This document shows positions 35,171 through 44,065 of a stretch of DNA of 64,000 nucleotides, piece by piece. A program made the position numbers and the translations under genes. Origin of the DNA: Chloroflexota bacterium (GTDB lineage: Bacteria; Chloroflexota; Dehalococcoidia; UBA2979). The notes beneath the pieces were generated by a model that was not told where the DNA came from, made no database searches, and saw only the letters and a program-made list of their open reading frames with translations. Where the stretch lies: the NCBI GenBank assembly GCA_026713865.1, contig JAPONQ010000087.1:57594-121593 (forward strand). Reading direction: 5' to 3'. Position 1 is the first letter of the stretch, and each line of letters opens with the position of its first letter.

Positions 35171-37278
35171 GCGCCGCGGGGGCAGGCCTCGACGTCTACG
35201 GCGACGTGACCTTCGGCATCCCCGACCGCCTGCGCGCGAGCTACCGCACGACCACCTACTTCAACACCGCGCCCGACGAACCGCTGCAGCGCTGGCTCAC
35301 GGTCGGCGCCGACGGTCGCGTGCGAGCCTTCGCGGGGAAGGTCGAGTACGGGCAGGGCGTCCGCTCCGGCTTCGCGATGGAGGTCGCCGCGGAGTTGCGC
35401 CTCCCGCTCGAGGCGGTCGAGGTGACGCTCGGCGACACCGAGCTGGTGCCGTGGGACCTGGGGACCTTCGGCTCCGGCTCGACCGCCTACGTGGGCCTGC
35501 AGCTCCGGCGCGCCGCCGCCACGGCGCGGCAGGCGCTGCTCGACCTCGCCGCCGATCGCTTCGACCTCCCCACCAGCGAGCTGCACCTGGCGGACGGCCG
35601 CGTCGTCGCCGGCGGCGACGACGCCCGCTCGCTCGGCTACGGCGAGCTCGTCTCCGACGCCTACCGGCGCGCCGAGATCCCCGAGGGCGAGGTGGAGCTC
35701 ACCGCTCCCGGCGAGTTCACGGTGCTCGGCGCGGAGCGCGGTCGCGTCGACGCGATGGAACGCGTCACCGGCGCCGCCGTCTACTCGCGCGACGTGCTGC
35801 TTCCCGGCCTCCTGCACGCCGCCGTCATCCGGCCGCCGTCGCTGGGGGCGGAGCTCACCGCGCTCGACGCGGGGGTCGCGGCGCAGCTCCCCGGCGTCGT
35901 GCGGGTCGTGCACGAGCCCGCGGGGCCGGGAAGACCGCTCCTCGCGGCGGTGCTCGCCGAGAGCGACGAGCAGGCGCTCCGGGCGGCGGACGTGGTGCAG
36001 GCGCGGTGGGAGGAGCGCCCCGGCCAGCCGTCGCGCTGGGACGTCCCCGGGATCCTGCTCGACTCGGCGCGCGACACGATGCTGATGCAGGAGAGCGGCG
36101 ACGTGGAGGCGGGACTTGAGGCCTCCGTCCGCACGCTTGAGGCCACCTACTACGCTCCCTACATCAGCATCGCTCCGATGGAGCCGCGCGCCGCGACCGC
36201 GCGCTGGGAGGACGGCCGGCTCACGGTGTGGGCCGGGACCCAGCGGCCCTTCGGTATCCGCTCCGAGCTCGCCTCGTACTTCGAGCTGCCCGAGGCGCAG
36301 GTGCGCGTGATCGCCCCCGAGATCGGGGGCGGCTTCGGCGGGAAGAGCATCTACCCGCTCGCGCTCGAGGCAGCGCGGCTCGCCCGCGCCGCGGAGCGGC
36401 CCGTGCGCGTCGCCTTCAGCCGGACCGAGGAGACGCAGCACTCGACCTTCCGGCCGGCCGCTCTCGTCTCGATCCGGAGCGGCGTCGACGCGGAGGGACG
36501 GCTCGTCGCCTGGGGGTACGAGGCGATCCACGCCGGCGAGCGCGCGCTGATCGGGCGCCGCGGCTCCGAGTCGCCGTATGCGGCGCCCCACCAGAGAACC
36601 GTCGTCTCCTCGGCCGACTCGCCGCTCCCCGTCGGCTCGTACCGCTCGCTCGGAGCCGCCGTGAACCACTTCGCCCGCGAGTCGCACGTCGACGAGATCG
36701 CGGCCGCCGCCGGAGCCGATCCCGTCGAGTGGCGCCGCCGGCACCTCGAGGACCGGCGCTATCACGGCGTGCTCGATGAGGCCGTCCGCCGCTTCCGGTG
36801 GAGCCCCGCCGCCCCCGCTTCGGGCGCGCGCGACGGACGCGGCCGGGGCGTCGCCGTCGGTATCGACGTCGGCAGCTACGTCGCACTCTGCGTCGACGTC
36901 GAGGTGCGTGGCCAGGAGGTGCGCGTCGAGCGCGTCTCCGCGGCGATCGACTGCGGCCTGGCGGTGAACCCGGACGGGGTCATCAACCAGATGGAGGGCG
37001 GCATCCTTCAGGGGCTCGGCGGAACGCTGACCGAGGCGGTCGAGTTCGAGCGCGGCGTCGTGCTCAACCCGGGCTTCGCGCGCTACCGGGTACCGCGCAT
37101 CCACAACACGCCCCGCGTCGACGTCGGGATCGTGGGCGACCCCCAGCTGCGCTCCACCGGCGCGGGCGAGCTCGGCATCGTCCCGATCGCCGCTGCGGTG
37201 GCGAACGCCGTCTACGACGCCACGGGCCAGCGCATTCGCGAGCTGCCGCTCCAGCGCCAGCTCGAGGCGGTCGGCTGA
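35167..37278 (+). CDS. Molybdenum-binding subunit of a xanthine-oxidase family hydroxylase (IorB-like)
   Basis: 703 residues; GTG 35167 overlaps the Fe-S gene stop (GTGA). The N-terminal 150 residues (AGKVEYGQGVRSGFAMEVA and GDTELVPWDLGTFGSGS) match a part that lies late in xanthine dehydrogenase, so the chain looks permuted like isoquinoline 1-oxidoreductase IorB. Later marks are RVTGAAVYSRDVLLPGLLHA, IGGGFGGKSIYPLALEAA (Moco region) and STGAGELGIVPIAAAVANA. The catalytic Glu probably lies in TGAGELG. The enzyme should hydroxylate an N-heterocycle or aldehyde with water as oxygen source. It carries no obvious export signal. Confidence 0.92.
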   Translation: MSAAGAGLDVYGDVTFGIPDRLRASYRTTTYFNTAPDEPLQRWLTVGADGRVRAFAGKVEYGQGVRSGFAMEVAAELRLPLEAVEVTLGDTELVPWDLGTFGSGSTAYVGLQLRRAAATARQALLDLAADRFDLPTSELHLADGRVVAGGDDARSLGYGELVSDAYRRAEIPEGEVELTAPGEFTVLGAERGRVDAMERVTGAAVYSRDVLLPGLLHAAVIRPPSLGAELTALDAGVAAQLPGVVRVVHEPAGPGRPLLAAVLAESDEQALRAADVVQARWEERPGQPSRWDVPGILLDSARDTMLMQESGDVEAGLEASVRTLEATYYAPYISIAPMEPRAATARWEDGRLTVWAGTQRPFGIRSELASYFELPEAQVRVIAPEIGGGFGGKSIYPLALEAARLARAAERPVRVAFSRTEETQHSTFRPAALVSIRSGVDAEGRLVAWGYEAIHAGERALIGRRGSESPYAAPHQRTVVSSADSPLPVGSYRSLGAAVNHFARESHVDEIAAAAGADPVEWRRRHLEDRRYHGVLDEAVRRFRWSPAAPASGARDGRGRGVAVGIDVGSYVALCVDVEVRGQEVRVERVSAAIDCGLAVNPDGVINQMEGGILQGLGGTLTEAVEFERGVVLNPGFARYRVPRIHNTPRVDVGIVGDPQLRSTGAGELGIVPIAAAVANAVYDATGQRIRELPLQRQLEAVG

Positions 37279-37280
37279 CG

Positions 37281-39776
37281 GTGGGCGCGCACGCCTCGGC
37301 GCCGCTGCTCGAGGGCCTGCGGGTGCTCGACCTCTCGAGCGGGCCGGCCGGCGGCCTCGCCACCATGATGCTCGCCGACTTCGGCGCCGACGTGCTGAAG
37401 ATCGAGCCCCCCGGGGGCGATCGCTTCCGCTCGCTCGCGGCGGCGCCGGTGTGGCTCCGCGGCAAGCGCTCGCTCGCGCTCGATCTCCGCTCGGAGGGGG
37501 GCCGGTCCCGGCTCCACGAGCTCGCGGCGGAGGCCGACGTCGCGGTCGCAAGTTTCCGACCCGGGAGCGCCGAGCGCCTCGCGGCCGACCCGGCGACGCT
37601 CCGCGCGCTGAACGACGGTCTCATCTACTGCTGGGTGACGGGCTTCGGGCCGGAGGGACCCTACGCCCGCTACCCGGGATACGAGCAGGTGGTGGCGGCG
37701 AAATCGGGACGGATGCTGATCTTCGAGGGATCGGTCCCGCGCGACGGACCGGTCTACGCGGCGGTCCAGCTCGGCACGCACGTCGCCTCGCAGTCGGCGG
37801 TGCAGGGCGTGCTCGCGGCGCTCCTGGCCCGCGAGCGCACCGGCTCCGGCCAGCTCGTGGAGACGAGCCTGCTGCGCGGCTACATCCCCTTCGACATCGC
37901 GGGACTCACCATCCAGCAGCTCCGGGGCCGGCACCCCGAGCGCTTCCCGCCGCCGCCGCCCCAGCTCTTCGGGCGCCTCCCGGTGGTCGGCTACAACCCG
38001 GTTCCGACGGCCGACAGGGAGTGGATCCAGCTCGCGAGCATCGTCGAGCACCTCTTCCACGCCTTCATCGCGGCAGTCGATCTCGGGGAGATCTACGCCG
38101 ACCCCCGCTTCGAGGGTGCGCCCTACCTCATCGACGACGAGGCGAAGGAGGCGCTGCGCCAGATCGTCTACGCGCGCACCCTCTCGAAGAGCACGCAGGA
38201 GTGGATGCGGGCCTTCGTCGAGAACGGGAACGTCGCCGCCGAGCCGTGGCGCTCGACGCAGCGGGCGCTCGATCACCCGCAGATCGTGCACACCGGCGAC
38301 GTGATCACGCTCGACTCCCCCGCCCACGGTGTGATGCGGCAGCTCGGCCCGGTCGCGAAGCTGCCGGCGACGCCGGCGAGTCCGGCCGCGACCCGGCCCG
38401 CGGTCGGCGAGCACGCCGGCGAGGGCTGGCGACCGCGTGCGGAGGCGCCCCTCGCCCCCGGCGCCGCGGGACGCGGCGCGGCGTCGGGCCGCCAAGCGCA
38501 GGGCCCGCTGCACGGCGTCACGGTGCTCGAGTTCGCCTCGGTGGTGGCGGTGCCGTACGCCTGCACCCTCCTTGCCGACCTCGGCGCGCGCGTGATCAAG
38601 CTCGAGACGCTCGCCGGCGACAGCTTCCGGCTGATGGGGAACCCCGGCGTCGGGGACGTGCGGGGGCTGGGCGCCATCAAGATGACCGCCTCGAAGGAGA
38701 GCGTCGCCCTCGATCTGAAGGCGGAGGCGGGGCGGCGCATCGCCGAGCAGCTGATCGAGCGAGCGGACGTGCTCATCCACAACTTCCGCCCGGGGGCGCC
38801 GGAGCGGCTCGGCATCGGCTACGAGCAGGCGAGCGCGCTCAACCCCCGCCTCGTCTACGTCTCGGCGACCGGCTACGGGATCGACGGTCCGTACGCGCAC
38901 CGGCCGACAGCACACCCGGCGCCGGGAGCGGCGCTCGGCGGCGCCTACCTGCAGGCGGGCGGCGTCGACCACGCGGTCGCCGGCGACGACTTCGCGGCGA
39001 TGAGCGAGGAGGCTCGCCGCATGCAGCAGGCGAACGAGATCTCGCCCGATCCCAACGCCTCGGCGGTGGTGGCGACGGCGGCGCTCCTGGGCCTGATGGC
39101 GCAGCGACGGCGCGGCGTGGGCCAGCACGTGCAGTGCAACATGATGGGTGCGAACGCCTACGCGAACCACGACGACTTCGTCGACTACGCGGGCCGGCCC
39201 GAGCGGCCGCACGCCGACCCCGATCTGCTCGGGCTCTCGGCCCTCTATCGCCTCTACCGCGCGGCGCCGGGCGCGGGGGACGGGGAGCGGTCGAGCTGGC
39301 TCTTCCTCGCGGTGACAACCGAGCGCGAGTGGGAGGCACTGGCCGGCGCTCCCGGGCTCGAGAGCCTCGCCGGCGATCCCCGGTTCGGCACGCCCGGGGC
39401 GCGTCTCGCACACGACGCCGAGCTCGCGGCCGCCCTCTCCGAGCTGCTCGCCCGGCGAACGGCCGACGAGTGGGAGCAGCTGTTGACGAGCCGCGACGTC
39501 GCCGGGGTGCGCGCGGACGCTCGCGAGCCGGGGCTCTTCTGGGACGACGACCCGCACGTGGAGGCGGCCGGGCTGACCCATGAGACCGATCACCCGATCT
39601 GGGGGCCGTACCGCCGCCACGCGCCGCTGCTCGACTTCGACGGAACGCCGGCGACGCCGGGGCCGGGAATGCTCGGCGGGCAGCATGCCCGCACCATCCT
39701 CTCGGAACTCGGCTACGACGAGGAGGCGGTGGACGGCCTCTACGAGCGCGGCGTGGTCGTCACGCTCGACTACTGA
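37281..39776 (+). CDS. Double CaiB/BaiF (family III) CoA-transferase fusion
   Basis: 831 residues from GTG 37281, 2 bp after the Mo subunit. It contains two complete family III domains: residues about 8-365 (LEGLRVLDLSSGPAGGLATM, ADFGADVLKIEPPGGD) and 408-825 (LHGVTVLEFASVVAVPYA, ADLGARVIKLETLAGD), joined by an Ala/Pro-rich linker. Family members usually have about 400 residues and form interlocked dimers, so this is a built-in heterodimer. At the place of the catalytic Asp (V-D-V-S-x-x-D) domain 1 has ETSLLRG with Arg199 and domain 2 has QCNMMGA with Gly623. Either the site is shifted or the acyl-glutamyl/aspartyl chemistry is lost. It probably serves the same pathway as the hydroxylase. Confidence 0.88.
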   Translation: MGAHASAPLLEGLRVLDLSSGPAGGLATMMLADFGADVLKIEPPGGDRFRSLAAAPVWLRGKRSLALDLRSEGGRSRLHELAAEADVAVASFRPGSAERLAADPATLRALNDGLIYCWVTGFGPEGPYARYPGYEQVVAAKSGRMLIFEGSVPRDGPVYAAVQLGTHVASQSAVQGVLAALLARERTGSGQLVETSLLRGYIPFDIAGLTIQQLRGRHPERFPPPPPQLFGRLPVVGYNPVPTADREWIQLASIVEHLFHAFIAAVDLGEIYADPRFEGAPYLIDDEAKEALRQIVYARTLSKSTQEWMRAFVENGNVAAEPWRSTQRALDHPQIVHTGDVITLDSPAHGVMRQLGPVAKLPATPASPAATRPAVGEHAGEGWRPRAEAPLAPGAAGRGAASGRQAQGPLHGVTVLEFASVVAVPYACTLLADLGARVIKLETLAGDSFRLMGNPGVGDVRGLGAIKMTASKESVALDLKAEAGRRIAEQLIERADVLIHNFRPGAPERLGIGYEQASALNPRLVYVSATGYGIDGPYAHRPTAHPAPGAALGGAYLQAGGVDHAVAGDDFAAMSEEARRMQQANEISPDPNASAVVATAALLGLMAQRRRGVGQHVQCNMMGANAYANHDDFVDYAGRPERPHADPDLLGLSALYRLYRAAPGAGDGERSSWLFLAVTTEREWEALAGAPGLESLAGDPRFGTPGARLAHDAELAAALSELLARRTADEWEQLLTSRDVAGVRADAREPGLFWDDDPHVEAAGLTHETDHPIWGPYRRHAPLLDFDGTPATPGPGMLGGQHARTILSELGYDEEAVDGLYERGVVVTLDY

Positions 39777-39796
39777 TCGCGACGGGAGGGCGAACC

Positions 39797-41437
39797 ATGG
39801 CGGCGACCACATCCTCACGCGGCGGGCCCGCCGTCGACGCGCGCAGCGTCGTCGTGCCGACGCTGCGCCTGCCGACCTGCTACGACCCCGACCAGTTCAC
39901 CCGCGTCGCCCCCTGGCGCTCGATGGTGAACTGGGATGTCCACGTCCAGCTTTATGATCAGTTGCTGCGCTACCCGACCGTCGACGTGGACGGCCGCCCG
40001 GTGCAGGACGTCACCCGCTTCGGGCCGATGCTCGCCCAGGGCTTCGACGTCTCGGGGGACGGCCGGCGCTACCGCGTGGCGCTGCGCCCCGGGGTGACCT
40101 CCGAGCACGGTCACGAGCTCACGGCGGACGACGTGGTGTGGAGCTGGGCCGCGCTCCAGGAGCCCGCCGGGGCGCCCCGGCCGCCGGAGGTGAACTGGCT
40201 CACGACGGGCGTGCACGGCGAGGTCGGACGCTGGGTCGCCTTCATGGGCTCGGCCTACGAGGCGATCCCCGGATCCGGTGCCCCCGCGGTCCGCGCGCTC
40301 GACCGCTACAGCGTGGAGTTTGCGCTCCCCGAGCCGAACGCCGCCTTCCCGCACATCCTCACGATGACGGTGCCGCCGATCTACGACTCGACCGAGGCGA
40401 GCCGGCACGCGACGCCGGAGGATCCGTACGCACGCGACTGGCTCGCCGGAAACCCGGGCGGCTTCGGACGCTATGCCGTCGAGAGCCGCGCGGAGGACGA
40501 GCTCGTCCTCCACGCTCGCGCCGACCACTACGCCGGGATGCCGGCCATCGAGCGCGTTCTCTACCGCGTCCTGCCCGAGGGGCGCGACCGCGTCGACGCG
40601 CTGGTGGCCGGCGAGATCGACGTCGTCTTCCAGCCCTCGCCGGCGGAGGCGGAGCGCGTCGCCGGGCATCCTGACCTGGCGCTCTTCCGGGCCCCCGGCA
40701 ACTCGCAGCTCTCGCTGCAGATGGACCCGCGCGTCGCCCCCTTCGACGACGTGCACGTGAGGCGCGCGCTCGCGGCCGCCGTTCCCTACCGCGAGATCGT
40801 CGACGACGTGCTCCGGGGCTTCGGGCGACCCTGGCGCGGCGTCGTGCCGGAGACGAGCCTCGGCTACCTGGAGCTGTGGCCGGGCGAGCAGGACCTCGAG
40901 CGCGCGAGGGAGGAGCTCCGCGCATCGGGACGGGACCGGGTGCGCGCCACGCTTCACCACGGCACCGGCGATCCCGTGCACGCCGAGGTCGCGCAGCGCG
41001 TCGCGCGCGAGGCGGGCACGGTCGGCATCGACCTCGACGTCCGGCCGATGGCGGGAGGTGAGCTCAGCGACCTCCAGAAGGAGTACCGCATGCCGCTGGC
41101 GGTCGCGGGCGGCGGCCACCGCTGCAACGAGATGGGCTACGCCGTGCCGCACGACTTCGGCGATCGCTACTTCGGCATCACCAACTGGATCGACTACCAG
41201 AACCCGCGCGTGAACGAGCTCATTCTCGAGATCCGGCGGACCGGCGACGCCGGGCGACGCCGGGCACTCATCCACGAGACGCAGCGGATCGTCGCCGAGG
41301 ATCAGCCCTGGGCGTTCATCGCCCAGCCCGACTTCCTCGTGGCGCACCGCCGCGGGCTTCAGGGCTTCGCCTGGCGCTCCCGCTCCGGCAACAGGCTCGC
41401 CTACTACGATCTCCGCTGGGAGTCGGCGTCGGGGTAG
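39797..41437 (+). CDS. Family 5 solute-binding-like protein without signal peptide
   Basis: 546 residues from ATG 39797, 20 bp after the CoA-transferase fusion. SBP_bac_5 marks: GDGRRYRVALRPGVTSEHG, ELTADDVVWSWAAL, DDVHVRRALAAAVPYREIV, and MGYAVPHDFGDRYF near the end. The first 30 residues are polar with no signal peptide or lipobox, as for the protein at 3777. In the same operon as catabolic enzymes but without permease genes, it may act as a cytosolic binding protein, or the call of the N-terminus may hide a missing signal exon-like segment lost by mutation. Confidence 0.85.
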   Translation: MAATTSSRGGPAVDARSVVVPTLRLPTCYDPDQFTRVAPWRSMVNWDVHVQLYDQLLRYPTVDVDGRPVQDVTRFGPMLAQGFDVSGDGRRYRVALRPGVTSEHGHELTADDVVWSWAALQEPAGAPRPPEVNWLTTGVHGEVGRWVAFMGSAYEAIPGSGAPAVRALDRYSVEFALPEPNAAFPHILTMTVPPIYDSTEASRHATPEDPYARDWLAGNPGGFGRYAVESRAEDELVLHARADHYAGMPAIERVLYRVLPEGRDRVDALVAGEIDVVFQPSPAEAERVAGHPDLALFRAPGNSQLSLQMDPRVAPFDDVHVRRALAAAVPYREIVDDVLRGFGRPWRGVVPETSLGYLELWPGEQDLERAREELRASGRDRVRATLHHGTGDPVHAEVAQRVAREAGTVGIDLDVRPMAGGELSDLQKEYRMPLAVAGGGHRCNEMGYAVPHDFGDRYFGITNWIDYQNPRVNELILEIRRTGDAGRRRALIHETQRIVAEDQPWAFIAQPDFLVAHRRGLQGFAWRSRSGNRLAYYDLRWESASG

Positions 41438-41446
41438 CCGGCGAGG

Positions 41447-42691
41447 CTACCCGTACGAATCGCCGATCACTCCCTCGGCCTCGAGGCGGTCGATCTCCGC
41501 GTCGTCGTAGCCGTGCTCGCGCAGGAGCTCGCGGTTGTACTCGCCCACCAGCCCGCAGGGAAGGTCCCACGACGGGGAGTCGGGGGCGAAGCGCCAGAGA
41601 AAGCCGGCCTGGATGCGGGGGCCGGTGTAGGGATGGTCGATCGTCGGGAACCAGCCGCGAGCGTTGAGCTGCGGCGAGAGCAGCATCTCCTGGGGCCCCG
41701 CCACGGCCGCGGCGACGGCGCCCTCCTCCTGGACGCGGTCGGCGAGCACCTCGGGCTCCTGGCCCGCGGCGTGCTCGGAGAGCGCGGCGTCCACCGCCTC
41801 GCGATCGCGGAGTCGGCCCACGACCGTGGCCCACGGGTGCCCGTCCTCCGCCCACTCCTCGTGGCCGAGAGCCCTCGCGAGAGCGCCCCACTGCGCGTCG
41901 TCCTCCGCGGCCAGCACCACCCAGCGGTCCTCGCCCGCGGCGCGGTAGCAGTCATGGGGAACGACGTGCTGCTCGCCGTTGCCGACACGCGCCGGGAGGC
42001 GCTCGTTCAGGGTCCACTCGGCGAGCACGCCGGGGATCTGGGTCGCGAGCTCCTCCACCTGCGACAGGTCGACGAGCATCCCCTCGCCCGTGACCTCGCG
42101 CTCGCGCAAGGCGGTCACGACGGCGAAGACGATGTGGAGCGGGACGGTCGCGTCCGAATGGGTGATCGGCGATGTCTCCTCCACGCCGCGCCAGGGGTAG
42201 CCGCGGACGGCGGTGTGTCCGGTCACGCAGTCGAAGCCACCCCCGAAGGAGACGTATCCTTGGTAGGGACCGGAGAGGCCCCAGCCGGGCAGCGAGAGGC
42301 GGATCAGCCGCGGGGCGTCGCTGTGCATCCGCGGCCAGTCGAAACCGAGCTTCTCCATCGTCCCCGCGGAGAAGGAGTCGATGACGACGTCGGCTCGCCG
42401 GAGCAGCCGGCGCAGCGCCGCCGCCCCCTCCTCGCGCCGCAGGTTGATCGCCATGTTGCGCTTGTTGCGGTTGCCCTGGTGCTGCGCCCAGGAGTGCTCG
42501 TAGGCGGGTCCCTCTCCGGGAGCGACGCGCCAGTCGTTGGGGTCGATGGGGCGCGTCGGCGAGAATCGCGGGTAGGACTCGACCTTGATCACGTCCGCGC
42601 CGAGATCGCCGAGCAGCGAGCCGCCGACCGGCCCCGCCCAGACCTCGCTGAGCTCGATCACGCGAACGCCGGCGAGCGCGCGGCCGCTCAT
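41447..42691 (-). CDS. CaiB/BaiF CoA-transferase family III protein
   Basis: 414 residues from ATG 42691, which overlaps the stop of the next upstream gene (ATGA). N-terminal LAGVRVIELSEVWAGPVGG and LLGDLGADVIKVESYPRF are typical, as is NRNKRNMAINLRREEG. At the catalytic Asp site the sequence is VDLSQVEELA, with Glu213 instead of Asp. The adjacent partner shares this change, and the pair may be a heteromeric CoA-transferase like BbsE/BbsF, in which one subunit lacks the Asp. Confidence 0.9.
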   Translation of the reverse strand: MSGRALAGVRVIELSEVWAGPVGGSLLGDLGADVIKVESYPRFSPTRPIDPNDWRVAPGEGPAYEHSWAQHQGNRNKRNMAINLRREEGAAALRRLLRRADVVIDSFSAGTMEKLGFDWPRMHSDAPRLIRLSLPGWGLSGPYQGYVSFGGGFDCVTGHTAVRGYPWRGVEETSPITHSDATVPLHIVFAVVTALREREVTGEGMLVDLSQVEELATQIPGVLAEWTLNERLPARVGNGEQHVVPHDCYRAAGEDRWVVLAAEDDAQWGALARALGHEEWAEDGHPWATVVGRLRDREAVDAALSEHAAGQEPEVLADRVQEEGAVAAAVAGPQEMLLSPQLNARGWFPTIDHPYTGPRIQAGFLWRFAPDSPSWDLPCGLVGEYNRELLREHGYDDAEIDRLEAEGVIGDSYG

Positions 42692-43899
42692 CCCGTCACA
42701 CCCGCCCGGAAGAGGGCCTGCTGCTCATCGCGCGAGTACCCGAGCCCGTCGAGGATCTCGCCGCCGTGCTCCCCGAGCCGCGGCGAGTGCCCGGTGCGCC
42801 AGCGATCGCCCTCCACGCCGCCGAGGCGGAACGGCGGGCCCGCGAGCGTGAGGCGGCCGACGTCCGGCTGGTCGACCGCGACGTAGGAGCCGCGCGCAAC
42901 GGACTGCGCGTCCTCCAGCGCCTCCGAGATGTCGAGGATCGGGGTGCAGAGCACCCGTTCGGCCTGCATCGCGCGGAAGACCTCACCCTTCGTGCGAGCT
43001 TCGAGCCATGGCTGGAAGACCGCCAGGAACTCCTCGTGGTGGGCGGGCCGGTCCTCCTTGGTGGCAAAGCGCGGGTCGTCGATGAAATCGGGTCGCCCGA
43101 TGGCGCGGCAGGCGCGCTGGAAGAAGGGCGAGTCGCCCGCCGTCAGCTGCACGTAGCCGTCCCTGCAGCGATAGGTGCCGACCGGGTAGGTCCCGCGCGA
43201 GCGCCGCGGCACGGAGGGAGCCCCGCCGGAGAGGGACCAGGCCACGAAGGAGGTGTCGACGTTGCCGGCCAGCGCCTCGACGGCCGACACCTCGGCGTCG
43301 CGGCGGGTGCCGTCGTGGAGGTGCCCCCAGACGGCGCCGGCGGCGCTGGCGGCGGCGGTCAACCCGACCTGCATCGCCACGACGTGCGGTGCGTAGCGAA
43401 GCGGCGGCTCCCCCTCCAGGCGGTGGCGGTGCAGGCGCGTCGTCCAGGCGAAGATCGAGAGGTCGTTCTCGAGCCGCTCCCGGTAGGGACCGTCGAGGCC
43501 GTGCGGGCTCATCACCACCACCGAGGGAGCCTGCTCCGCTCCCCGCACGGCGTCGAGCACGCCTCCGGCGGAGGCCGGCGGGAGTTCGACCAGCGCGAGC
43601 TGGGCACCCGCGACGAGCCGCCGGAGGACCTCCCGCCCCGACGGCGTTCCGACGTCGAGAGCCAGCGAGCGCTTTCCGGTGTTGAGAGAGAGGTGGAAGC
43701 CCCCGCGGTCGCGGTGCGGGCGGTCGCGCGGAAAGGGCGCCAGGCGACGCACCTCGCCGCCCCCGATGCGCTCGACCTTCACGACGTCGGCGCCGAAGTC
43801 GGCGAACTGCTTGCCGGCGCACGAGACGGCAACGCCGTCCCCGATCTCCACCACGCGGATCCCCGACCAGGGCTGATCCACCGCGGGCTCCCGCCCCAT
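42688..43899 (-). CDS. CaiB/BaiF CoA-transferase family III protein
   Basis: 403 residues from ATG 43899. WSGIRVVEIGDGVAVSCAGK and FADFGADVVKVERIGGGE open the fold; LNTGKRSLALDVGTPSGR and GTYPVGTYRCRDGYVQL follow. At the catalytic Asp site it has AEVSAVEAL with Glu208. Translational coupling to the downstream paralogue suggests a two-subunit CoA-transferase moving CoA onto a carboxylic acid. It is divergent from the SDR gene at 44066. Confidence 0.9.
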   Translation of the reverse strand: MGREPAVDQPWSGIRVVEIGDGVAVSCAGKQFADFGADVVKVERIGGGEVRRLAPFPRDRPHRDRGGFHLSLNTGKRSLALDVGTPSGREVLRRLVAGAQLALVELPPASAGGVLDAVRGAEQAPSVVVMSPHGLDGPYRERLENDLSIFAWTTRLHRHRLEGEPPLRYAPHVVAMQVGLTAAASAAGAVWGHLHDGTRRDAEVSAVEALAGNVDTSFVAWSLSGGAPSVPRRSRGTYPVGTYRCRDGYVQLTAGDSPFFQRACRAIGRPDFIDDPRFATKEDRPAHHEEFLAVFQPWLEARTKGEVFRAMQAERVLCTPILDISEALEDAQSVARGSYVAVDQPDVGRLTLAGPPFRLGGVEGDRWRTGHSPRLGEHGGEILDGLGYSRDEQQALFRAGVTG

Positions 43900-44065
43900 G
43901 CGGCCGACATCCCGTGCGCCGTCGACCGCCGCCGCATGCTACGGCACGCACTGCGCCCCCGCACGGCCGCACGGCCGCGGGCCGCGCCGGTCGCCACGCG
44001 TCCCGGGCCGGGCTACGCTGGGGCCCGGCCCTATCTCGAGCGCCGCTGAGCCGCGAGGAGATGCG

